From positions 1 through 23,752 of the forward strand of contig CADBFL010000005.1 in the NCBI GenBank assembly GCA_902793875.1: DNA of 23,752 nt, read 5' to 3'. Numbering within the stretch: the stretch's first letter is position 1; each line of letters starts with the position of its first letter. The notes beneath the pieces were generated by a model that saw only the letters and a list, made by a program, of their open reading frames with translations, made no database searches and was not told where the DNA came from. Positions 1 to 6,909 of the stretch are shown here, piece after piece. Source of the stretch: an uncultured Eubacteriales bacterium (GTDB taxonomy: Bacteria > Bacillota > Clostridia > Peptostreptococcales > Anaerovoracaceae). Both the position numbers and the translations under genes were made by a program.

Positions 1-1552
1 TGCAAAACTCATCCTTCGTTTCCGGACAGTCCTGTCTGTAATGAGCTCCTCTTGACTCCTCTCTGGCAAGAGCGCTCATCAGCATGGCCTTCGAGAGTAT
101 CAGCATGTGCTTTATCCTGAGATTCTCATAGACGGAGAGGCCTCCGTCATACCTGACTGCCTCTGCGGCCAGCTCCTCTGCTTCGGCCAGTCCTGCCCTG
201 AGTCCTTTTTCATCTCTTGCGATGCCCAGCCTGCTGTTCATTATAGCGGACAGCTTCATCAGCATGCTGTCTGCGGATGTTCCTTTGTCCGAAGACTTTG
301 CGGCCGCGAGCCCGGCTTCTGCCTCTGCTGCCACCGCATCTGCATCAAGCCATGATTTTGATTCGCCTCTTGCGCTGCAGGCTTCCGCTGCCCTCCTTCC
401 CGAATAGACAGCTGCCAGAAGAGAATTGCCTCCCAGCCTGTTGGCTCCGTGGTATTTCGACGCGCACTCGCCGGCAGCGTAAAGTCCGTCGATGTCCGTC
501 ATGTGATCATCATCGGTTTTTATGCCTCCCATGAAGAAATGGACGGACGGAGCCACCGGTATGGCCTCTTTCGTCACATCGAGCCCGAGGTAATCCATGC
601 AGACATCGTATACCTCCTGAAGGCGCTCATGTATGAGCTTTTCTCCGAGGAAGGATATGTCCAGATATACCTGCGAAGGGCATCTGTACATGCACCTCGA
701 CACCACGTCGCGCGGCATCAGGTTGCCTCTCTCTCCGAACTCGTCCTCCATGAAATACACGCGGCGGCCGCCTTCCTCATAATACAGCCTTCCGCCTTCG
801 CCTCTCGCCGCTTCGGATATGAGCATGCGCTTGTTGGGCGTTTCGATCGATGTAGGATGATACTGTATCATCTCGAGATTGCGGAGCCTCACGCCCTGCG
901 TGAACAGCCGTCCCGCAGCGTATCCGTCGCAGAGAGATGAACCCGTGGTCTTGCCGAAAAGCCTGTTCATGCCCCCGGCCGCCATGATGACCGCATCCGC
1001 GGGCACCGTCACGATCCTTCCGCTGACGGTCTCAGTGAACACCGCGCCACAGCATCTGCCGCCGTGAATGACAGCGGAATGGAAGTTCAGTCCGATGCGT
1101 CTTTCTATCTTTCCGCTTATCTCGTATTCGCGGCACTTCTGTATGAGAGCGGTCACTATCTGTCTTCCCGTAGAGGCGCCCGCATATGCCGTGCGCTTTC
1201 TGCCCTGCCCTCCGAACGCCCTCTGGGCGATCTCTCCCGAAGGATCGCGGCTGAACATGACGCCGATGCTGTCGAGCCACCTCACTATATCCGGCGCTGC
1301 AGTGCAGAGGCCTCTTACCGTGTCTTCATTCTCAATAAAGCACCCGCCCTTCATCGTGTCTTCGATGTGAAGCTCTGGGCTGTCTCCCTCGCGCGAAGGA
1401 TCCAGCACGGCGTTGATCCCGCCCGCAGCCATTACAGACTGTGCCCTCTCTGACACATAAGGCGACGCCAGAATGACATGGCATCCGAGCTCCGCCGATC
1501 TTATCGAGGCGCTCAGTCCGGCTATTCCGGATCCGATTATCAGTACCTGCAT
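1..1552 (-). CDS. Fumarate reductase/succinate dehydrogenase-type flavoprotein subunit (3' end beyond window)
   Basis: About 517 residues are visible before the gene leaves the left edge. The N-terminus is a Rossmann FAD-binding fold (GSGIAGLSAS, residues 7-16). Further conserved pieces are the AAGG motif near 191, HPTS at 232-235, GEGG at 251-254, the catalytic-region RDVVSR at 281-286, HFFMGG, and GEC..HGANRLGGNSLL near the FAD-binding C-terminal half. The last visible part carries the RxxHxRxDxP-like segment of the family. ATG is preceded by GGAGGTGGGACC, and this ribosome site begins 3 nt after the stop of the cytochrome b gene just upstream. Family knowledge: these proteins interconvert fumarate and succinate, or reduce related enoates, with FAD. 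L-aspartate oxidase (NadB) is a close relative, but the adjacent membrane cytochrome b favours a reductase/dehydrogenase complex. An iron-sulfur subunit is not in view and may lie beyond the left edge. Confidence 0.85.
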   Translation of the reverse strand, partial: MQVLIIGSGIAGLSASIRSAELGCHVILASPYVSERAQSVMAAGGINAVLDPSREGDSPELHIEDTMKGGCFIENEDTVRGLCTAAPDIVRWLDSIGVMFSRDPSGEIAQRAFGGQGRKRTAYAGASTGRQIVTALIQKCREYEISGKIERRIGLNFHSAVIHGGRCCGAVFTETVSGRIVTVPADAVIMAAGGMNRLFGKTTGSSLCDGYAAGRLFTQGVRLRNLEMIQYHPTSIETPNKRMLISEAARGEGGRLYYEEGGRRVYFMEDEFGERGNLMPRDVVSRCMYRCPSQVYLDISFLGEKLIHERLQEVYDVCMDYLGLDVTKEAIPVAPSVHFFMGGIKTDDDHMTDIDGLYAAGECASKYHGANRLGGNSLLAAVYSGRRAAEACSARGESKSWLDADAVAAEAEAGLAAAKSSDKGTSADSMLMKLSAIMNSRLGIARDEKGLRAGLAEAEELAAEAVRYDGGLSVYENLRIKHMLILSKAMLMSALAREESRGAHYRQDCPETKDEFC

Positions 1553-1565
1553 GGTCCCACCTCCG

Positions 1566-2126
1566 CTATGCCGGGTTCCACATGATGAGGAACCTCACGA
1601 GCGCGAAGAACGTCAGCGCGAAGCCCAGGACGCAGAAGGTCCTGGCGGCATAATCGACATAACGCTCCGCCTTCTCCGACCTTATCAGTCCCATGGTTAT
1701 GAGTGATCTTGAGAAGGAACACTCAAGGTGCGTGTATATCGCGCCGAAGAACAGCATCTCGACGATGAATATGAATACCTTTTTGCCCGGGTTCAGCGGG
1801 AGGTTTTCGTAGATAAAGCCCGCGAAGAGCTTGACATGCGGATGCACGAGCAGAAGTATCAGAAGGCCTGACAGCCTCTGCATGAAAGTCCTCTGATTCA
1901 GTTTTCCGTATTTTGTGAAGTCCGAGCCGTCATGAATGAAGAACACTATGGCAAGGCTCAGGCAGACATGGATGACGCATACTATGGCGAGCACCCTCGG
2001 CGCCTTCATCATGATGTCCATGTTTACCCAGCCCGTGAGCAGATATGCGAGCGTCGTAAAAATGTGCACCAGAAGCAGCGCAATAAGTATCCACGAAGCA
2101 ACAGCGTTTATTTTCTTTAAAGCCAT
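1566..2126 (-). CDS. Succinate dehydrogenase/fumarate reductase cytochrome b-type membrane subunit
   Basis: A 186-residue hydrophobic protein with about five membrane helices (near residues 8-32, 43-65, 84-102, 118-137, 162-182). Histidines fall in or at the ends of helices (H21, H53, H65, H95, H97, H133), as expected of a diheme b-type anchor, although I cannot assign ligands with certainty. Family role: it anchors the flavoprotein and iron-sulfur subunits in the cytoplasmic membrane and exchanges electrons with quinones. The start has a good AAAGGAAACC ribosome site just upstream. The stop is 13 bp before the flavoprotein ATG, so the two are co-transcribed. Sequence identity to named SdhC/FrdC groups is low by eye; the assignment rests on topology, histidines and the neighbour. 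Confidence 0.75.
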   Translation of the reverse strand: MALKKINAVASWILIALLLVHIFTTLAYLLTGWVNMDIMMKAPRVLAIVCVIHVCLSLAIVFFIHDGSDFTKYGKLNQRTFMQRLSGLLILLLVHPHVKLFAGFIYENLPLNPGKKVFIFIVEMLFFGAIYTHLECSFSRSLITMGLIRSEKAERYVDYAARTFCVLGFALTFFALVRFLIMWNPA

Positions 2127-2168
2127 CTCAGGTTTCCTTTCTGTTATCTCCCGTCCCGTCTTTTATCA

Positions 2169-3587
2169 TCAGTACCCGACCGCCAGTCCGAAGAGCAGAA
2201 TACCGGATGTAAGCAGCAGATTGAGCAGCTGGAACTTCCAGGAGTATCTGAACCACTCCCCGTAGCTCACATCGGTGATGCCCAGCGTGATCAGAAGCCC
2301 CGCATTCGTCGGATATATGACATTGCTGAAGCCGTCGCCGAAAGCGAAGGCAACTATAGCAAGCTGCATGTTGATGCCGAAGAGCTGCGCGAGAGGCGCT
2401 ATTATCGGTATCAGCAGGAACGCCTTGGCAGAACCCGACGAAATGAAGAAGTTCATCACCAGGCAGATCGCATATATGAAGAGAATGACGCCGGCCTTCG
2501 GCATGCCTCCGGCCATCTCCGCGGCCGAGTGCAGTATCGTGTCGAGTATCTTCGCCTCGGTCATTGTGTACTTGATCGAGGCCGCCATGAGTATCATTAT
2601 GATCGAAGGAGATATCGCGATGATCCCTTTCAGAAAATACTTCCCGAGGTCCTTCGCGCTCATGCCGGAGATCAGAAGCGAAGAGATGCCGGCTGCGAGG
2701 AACATGAGCGCCACTATTATCATTGTGTAGTCCTGAAGCGCCGTTATGAAGCCCGAGCTGATAACTATCAGTATGCCTGTTCCGAGCAGAGCGGCAAAGA
2801 CCTTCAGTCCCCTGTCCATCTTAGGGTCTCTTGCGTATTCCCCTGCGGCTGCCGTCTCATCGACCGGTCTTTCCGTCCTGCGGGCGCGGCTTCTGACAAA
2901 CCACAGAAGAAGGGCGTATATCAGAACGAACGAGAGCACCCTCAGCCACATTCCGCTGAACATCGGCAGTCCCGCGAGGCCCTGCGCTACTCCGACGGTG
3001 AACGGATTCGCTATGCCGGCCGCAAATCCGCAGCCCGCTGCCAGAAGCGACATCGCCACTCCCGTAACGCTGTCCCATCCCAGCGCTGCCGCAAGAGCGA
3101 CGACTATCGGCGCCATCGGGATGACTTCTTCGAACGATCCCACCAGAGATCCCATGGCCATGAAAAAGAATATCAGGACGGCCATAAGTCTGTATCTCAC
3201 GCCCCCGAAGCGGTCGACTATCCTCCCGAGCATGTAGTTCATCATCCCTCCCGCGGCAAGAGCGTTGAACACTCCGCCTATGACCAGAAGGAATATCAGG
3301 ACCGCGATTATCGTTCCGGAGCCATCGGCGCCGAGCACAAGAAACGGCGAAAGCAGCCACTTCCAGAACGGGATGCCCCCTTCGACATAGTGAAAGCCGC
3401 CCTCTGTATCTATCATGCTGTGCCCGGCCTCATCGGTGATCCTCGCGTACTCTCCTCCCGGTATGACGAGCGTGAGGATATACGTGAACACCATAAGCAG
3501 GAATATGATCCCTATCGCCATGATAAAGGACCTTGCCCCTATGTTGATGCCCTGAGCTTCTTTTTTTTCTTTACTGATGTCCGCCAT
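2169..3587 (-). CDS. YfcC-family (DcuC/ArcD superfamily) membrane carrier
   Basis: 472 residues with about twelve hydrophobic segments. The N-terminal part has the family's typical start: a basic cytoplasmic tail, a first helix, then an extracytoplasmic PGGEYAR segment. Glycine-rich inner segments (GGVFNALAAGGMMNYM; ANPFTVGVAQGLAG; SGSAKAFLLIPIIAPLAQ) match the YfcC/C4-dicarboxylate anaerobic carrier family (Pfam DcuC). Members move amino acids, peptides or dicarboxylates; the substrate cannot be read from sequence. The start codon follows an AGGGGACAG ribosome site that overlaps the stop of the M20 hydrolase gene, so carrier and hydrolase are probably translated together. The context suggests import of the hydrolase substrate or exchange of its product. 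Confidence 0.85.
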   Translation of the reverse strand: MADISKEKKEAQGINIGARSFIMAIGIIFLLMVFTYILTLVIPGGEYARITDEAGHSMIDTEGGFHYVEGGIPFWKWLLSPFLVLGADGSGTIIAVLIFLLVIGGVFNALAAGGMMNYMLGRIVDRFGGVRYRLMAVLIFFFMAMGSLVGSFEEVIPMAPIVVALAAALGWDSVTGVAMSLLAAGCGFAAGIANPFTVGVAQGLAGLPMFSGMWLRVLSFVLIYALLLWFVRSRARRTERPVDETAAAGEYARDPKMDRGLKVFAALLGTGILIVISSGFITALQDYTMIIVALMFLAAGISSLLISGMSAKDLGKYFLKGIIAISPSIIMILMAASIKYTMTEAKILDTILHSAAEMAGGMPKAGVILFIYAICLVMNFFISSGSAKAFLLIPIIAPLAQLFGINMQLAIVAFAFGDGFSNVIYPTNAGLLITLGITDVSYGEWFRYSWKFQLLNLLLTSGILLFGLAVGY

Positions 3588-3599
3588 ACGAACTGTCCC

Positions 3600-4925
3600 C
3601 TATACGTGTGTCAGCATGTATCTGTAATAATCGACGGCAGGCACCATATTGTCCGCGTCGAGGCATTCGTTGACGCCGTGTATGGACGCCATCTGTTCAT
3701 CCGTTATCAGAAGCGGCTGGAACCTGATGCACTGATCGCACAGCCTGCCGAAAAATCTCGCATCCGAACCACCGGTCATGATGAAAGGCGCGCATGTGTC
3801 GACGTAAGGAAGCGTTGCCGCGACAGCCTCCTCGACGAGCCTGAACGCCCTGCCGTTGAAATCCGTCACGGCGGATTCTATGCTCTCATCAGTGATCTCG
3901 ACATCGATGCCGAACTTCTCAGCCGCTTTTGTGATCCTGTCTATCGAATCCATCTTGCCCTGATGATGCGAGCATCTCATGTCTCCCAGCACCCACGCCT
4001 CTCTCGGTATTACGTTCGGAGCTTCTCCGCCGCCCATCATCGTGAAGGCAATGGTCGTCGTGACCAGCGAGTTGGCTGTCGGACCGAGCAAAGGCAGAAG
4101 AGCTCCCAGAGGTTTTCTCATCTTTCCGGCGTTCTCAAGGATCCTGCCGGTCTTTCCCATGTACGGGGCAAAGCGCCTCAGCATCTCGACGATGGCCGGA
4201 GCGAGCTCCACATCGAATACACGGCGGCTGTCGACATAGGCCATGAATTTTCCGAGCCTTACAAGAGGCGTATCCTTTCCCGGCGTCGAAGCGTGGCCGC
4301 CGTCCGATCTGGCAGTGAACTTCAGATTGACGATGCTCTTTTCAGCCACTCCGACCATCGCGAAGGTCCCCTTCGCGCCGCTGAGAGGCTCGCGCAGCAC
4401 GTCGCCTCCTTCGTCGAACACCATGTCGAGGCGTATGCCCTGCTCCAGCAGCCAGGCGGATATCTGATCGGCCCCCTGGCCGTAGGTCTCCTCGTTGCAC
4501 GCGGTCTCAAAGTATATGGTCCTCTCAGGAGCAAATCCCTCGGCAGCAAGCTCGTCCGCAGCCTGCAGCATGGCAAAGAGACCGCTCTTGTTGTCGAGCG
4601 TTCCCCTGCCCCATATCTTTCCCTCTGCCAGCTCGCCGCTGAACGGAGGGTATTTCCATTCACCCGACGCAGGCACCACATCGTAGTGGTTCATGAAGAG
4701 CACCGGAGTGATGCTGTCGTCCTTTCCCTTCCACTTCATCAGCAGGGATCCGTCGAAGTCCATCACCTCGCACGCGTCCTTTATATGCGGGAAGAGCTCC
4801 CAGAGGAGTTCGCGAAACCTTGCGAAATTCTCCGGATCGCTTCCGTTGTCCGGATCAGACACCGTATCGATCCTTATCATCTTCTGAAACGCTTCGATGT
4901 ATCTGTCCTGTCTTTCCATGCTCAT
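3600..4925 (-). CDS. M20-family metallohydrolase (carboxypeptidase S / PM20D1-like)
   Basis: 441 residues from the chosen start. Di-zinc M20 signatures are present: NHYDVVP (H80, D82), GRGTLDNKSG (bridging D111) and ACNEET (catalytic/ligand E145-E146). A late GGSDARFF and IHGVNE supply the last ligand region, as in the long carboxypeptidase-S/PM20D1 branch. Family reaction: hydrolysis of a peptide or N-acyl amino acid bond. A longer reading frame reaches 5000, but it would overlap the upstream SEC-C gene. The ATG at 4925 has GGGGAGT six bases before it and starts 20 bp after that gene's stop, so I chose it. The stop overlaps the ribosome site of the carrier gene downstream. It is distinct from YgeY (12099-13499), which belongs to another M20 branch. 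Confidence 0.85.
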   Translation of the reverse strand: MSMERQDRYIEAFQKMIRIDTVSDPDNGSDPENFARFRELLWELFPHIKDACEVMDFDGSLLMKWKGKDDSITPVLFMNHYDVVPASGEWKYPPFSGELAEGKIWGRGTLDNKSGLFAMLQAADELAAEGFAPERTIYFETACNEETYGQGADQISAWLLEQGIRLDMVFDEGGDVLREPLSGAKGTFAMVGVAEKSIVNLKFTARSDGGHASTPGKDTPLVRLGKFMAYVDSRRVFDVELAPAIVEMLRRFAPYMGKTGRILENAGKMRKPLGALLPLLGPTANSLVTTTIAFTMMGGGEAPNVIPREAWVLGDMRCSHHQGKMDSIDRITKAAEKFGIDVEITDESIESAVTDFNGRAFRLVEEAVAATLPYVDTCAPFIMTGGSDARFFGRLCDQCIRFQPLLITDEQMASIHGVNECLDADNMVPAVDYYRYMLTHV

Positions 4926-4945
4926 GGCTGCACTCCCCTTTTTCA

Positions 4946-5899
4946 CTATGACGTTCTGCCGCAGCAGTTCTTGTATTTTTTGCCGCTCCCGCACGGGCAC
5001 GGATCGTTCCTGCCCACCTTTACGCGTTTTACGGGAGCTTCTTTCCTTTTGCCTCCGGCGCTCTTAAGAGCCATGAGCGCCGCCATCTCATATGAGTCGT
5101 GCCCGCGGTTGTCCCTTACCCGGCACTCACGGCTCATCTCCATGAACAGCTCTATGAGCTTAACCTCAGCCTCATCGGAAGGAAACTCAAGCCCGAGGGC
5201 CTCGACCGCATCGTTCACTCTGACATGGTCGTTCACGGCCTCATACAGCTCGTGCACCTTCATGCCCGCATCGTCGGGATCCATGCGGAAAGTGACCGCT
5301 ATGTATTCCTGAAGCTTTGCGTGGGCTTCCCTGCTCATAAGGCAGCCCCTTTCATAGAGCTCTTCGATCTCTTCGCGGGACGGCACATAATACGGAGTGT
5401 CTCCCTGTATCTTCGTCTCCAGGTATCTGTAGTAATCGTTCTGCTCGTAGCCGTTCAGCACCAGCTTTCCGTCTCTTTCCGCAAACCACTGAGAATGCGC
5501 CGGAGTGGTCCTGAAAAGCTCCGTGACCTCGTCCGTTCCGGCGTTCACGTATCTGACGGAGAAGAGATCCTTCAGAGCATCTTTGCTCATCACGCCGTAG
5601 AGGTATCTGGCTGCCTCGAGGCATTTGTACATCCAGTTCCGCTTCTGCCATCTCAGTTCGAGCTCATCGTTCCAGATCTCAGAGTACGTCTCCCTGATCT
5701 TTCCGGGGATGATCACTTTGTCTCCCGGCATCAGCATCACAAGATCGTCCTTTTCGAGAAGCTCCGCTATGAGTTTGTCGGTCTCTGCGGTCAGTATGGC
5801 TCCCGCCGGTCTGTCCAGCAGGAACCTGAAAAGCTGCATCTCGCTCTCGCCGAGCGCCGTCAGCCTGTCTTCGAATGCCCTCATGTCAGCTTCACTCAT
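4946..5899 (-). CDS. SEC-C zinc-motif protein of unknown function
   Basis: 317 residues. The only recognisable domain is the C-terminal SEC-C motif (GRNDPCPCGSGKKYKNCCG, about residues 296-314), whose three-cysteine/CC pattern binds zinc and is best known from the SecA tail. The remaining ~290 residues are soluble, acidic and helix-rich and match no family I can name. Unlike SecA there is no ATPase core. It is the first gene of the leftward run that continues with the M20 hydrolase. It starts divergently from the plus-strand membrane-protein gene at 5985, with an 85-bp intergenic region. The start at 5899 has a weak GGGAG about 12 bases upstream; an internal ATG five codons later is possible. 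Function unknown. Confidence 0.75.
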   Translation of the reverse strand: MSEADMRAFEDRLTALGESEMQLFRFLLDRPAGAILTAETDKLIAELLEKDDLVMLMPGDKVIIPGKIRETYSEIWNDELELRWQKRNWMYKCLEAARYLYGVMSKDALKDLFSVRYVNAGTDEVTELFRTTPAHSQWFAERDGKLVLNGYEQNDYYRYLETKIQGDTPYYVPSREEIEELYERGCLMSREAHAKLQEYIAVTFRMDPDDAGMKVHELYEAVNDHVRVNDAVEALGLEFPSDEAEVKLIELFMEMSRECRVRDNRGHDSYEMAALMALKSAGGKRKEAPVKRVKVGRNDPCPCGSGKKYKNCCGRTS

Positions 5900-5967
5900 T
5901 CCGCGTTATTTCTCCCTGCATACAATGCCGTTCTCTTTTCTGAGACTACCAAAAATTACTTATTGAT

Positions 5968-5997
5968 AGTATAATGTATTCATTATGAAAATGACAG
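5968..5997 (-). promoter_or_regulatory. Possible sigma-A promoter for the SEC-C/M20/YfcC operon
   Basis: Read on the minus strand there is CTGTCA (-35, 4 of 6 matches), an 18-bp spacer and TATACT (-10). Transcription would start about 60 bp before the SEC-C start codon. The -35 lies inside the first codons of the divergent gene at 5985, so the two promoters would overlap and could compete. Consensus match only. Confidence 0.4.
5970..5975 (+). promoter_or_regulatory. -10 box TATAAT for the membrane protein/Hsp70-like/GH25 module
   Basis: A perfect TATAAT ends 9 bp before the ATG at 5985, giving an expected transcript start about 2-3 nt before the start codon. No good -35 (TTGACA-like) is seen at 16-18 bp spacing, and no Shine-Dalgarno precedes the ATG. 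Together these suggest a leaderless or nearly leaderless transcript. Confidence 0.4.
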
Positions 5998-6872
5998 AAA
6001 TACTCGAAAAAGACAAAGAGAATCTCCTTACCGAGATAGCCGGAGCGGGTTCAGCCGAAGCCGCTGTCCCTGTTCTCGAAAAGGAGGTCGACAAGCTGCT
6101 CCTCATGCACAACGACGCTGCCGGGAGCGATGCCGAACGCGATGCCGCCGCGCACATCATGCAGGCTGTCCGCCTGTCGCTGCCGATGATCGATTCCATC
6201 GGCTATACGAGAGTGTGGGAACGCGGCAAAAACAGATCCCCTGAAGAAGACGGAGGCGGGGTCTCGGTCACATCGATACTGATGCTTCTGGGCGGTGTCG
6301 TGCTCATCGTGTACGGCCTCTTCCCTCTCATCATGGCGGGACTCGATCAGACGAAATCGGATGACATGGCTGCTTTCATCGTCAAATGCGTCTCCATACT
6401 GATGGGCATGGTATTCCTTTATCTTTCAGGCTCGGTCTACGGCAGGCCTAAAAGCAGAGGAAAGAAAGAGTATCAGGTCGAGATGAAAGTGGATTCCGAA
6501 CGCATCTTCCGCAATTTCAGGTCTGTGATCATATCTGCGGATCAGAGCCTCGATGAAGTCAGGCTCGCCGAGAAGCAGAGCAAACGCGAACAGGCCGGTC
6601 TCATAGACGGCAGAGCCGCGACAGGACCCGAACTGGATCTCTTCTCCGACCTGCTTGCGGCGTCTTACAGCGGAGACCCGGAATATGCGCTCGAAAAGAT
6701 CGAGGCGATCAAGTACTACCTGCACAGGCAGCAGATAGAGGTGGTCGATTACAGTCCGGAAACCAAAGACTGGTTCGACCTCATGCCGGGCAAAAAGAAA
6801 GGCACCATCAGACCTGCCATGACGGCAAACGGCGCCCTTCTCAGGAAAGGCCTCGCTTCAAGCGGAAAATAG
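5985..6872 (+). CDS. Two-helix membrane protein with GrpE-like C-terminal end, Hsp70 partner candidate
   Basis: 295 residues. Residues 1-80 are charged and helical, probably a coiled coil. Two membrane helices lie near 95-120 and 128-149 and place both ends in the cytoplasm. The 155-295 tail is charged and helical, and ends with WFDLMPG (263-269) and a GTIRPAMTANGALLRKGLA segment. The IRPAM piece recalls the RPAMV end of GrpE's Hsp70-binding beta domain. That likeness is short and is inference, but the next gene encodes an Hsp70-like ATPase 37 bp away, so a membrane-bound exchange-factor or adaptor role is plausible. No Shine-Dalgarno is seen before the ATG at 5985 or at 5991. The family is otherwise unrecognised. 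Confidence 0.7.
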   Translation: MKMTEILEKDKENLLTEIAGAGSAEAAVPVLEKEVDKLLLMHNDAAGSDAERDAAAHIMQAVRLSLPMIDSIGYTRVWERGKNRSPEEDGGGVSVTSILMLLGGVVLIVYGLFPLIMAGLDQTKSDDMAAFIVKCVSILMGMVFLYLSGSVYGRPKSRGKKEYQVEMKVDSERIFRNFRSVIISADQSLDEVRLAEKQSKREQAGLIDGRAATGPELDLFSDLLAASYSGDPEYALEKIEAIKYYLHRQQIEVVDYSPETKDWFDLMPGKKKGTIRPAMTANGALLRKGLASSGK

Positions 6873-6909
6873 CATTTGCCTAGTATTACCGAAAGGTGGA
6901 TAAGCCATA

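Noticed and set aside
2529..5312. Very long plus-strand open frame (927 codons) opposite the YfcC and M20 genes
   Set aside because: It is antisense to two genes with clear family motifs, has no recognisable domain, and is rich in Arg/His as expected of the complement of GC-rich coding DNA.
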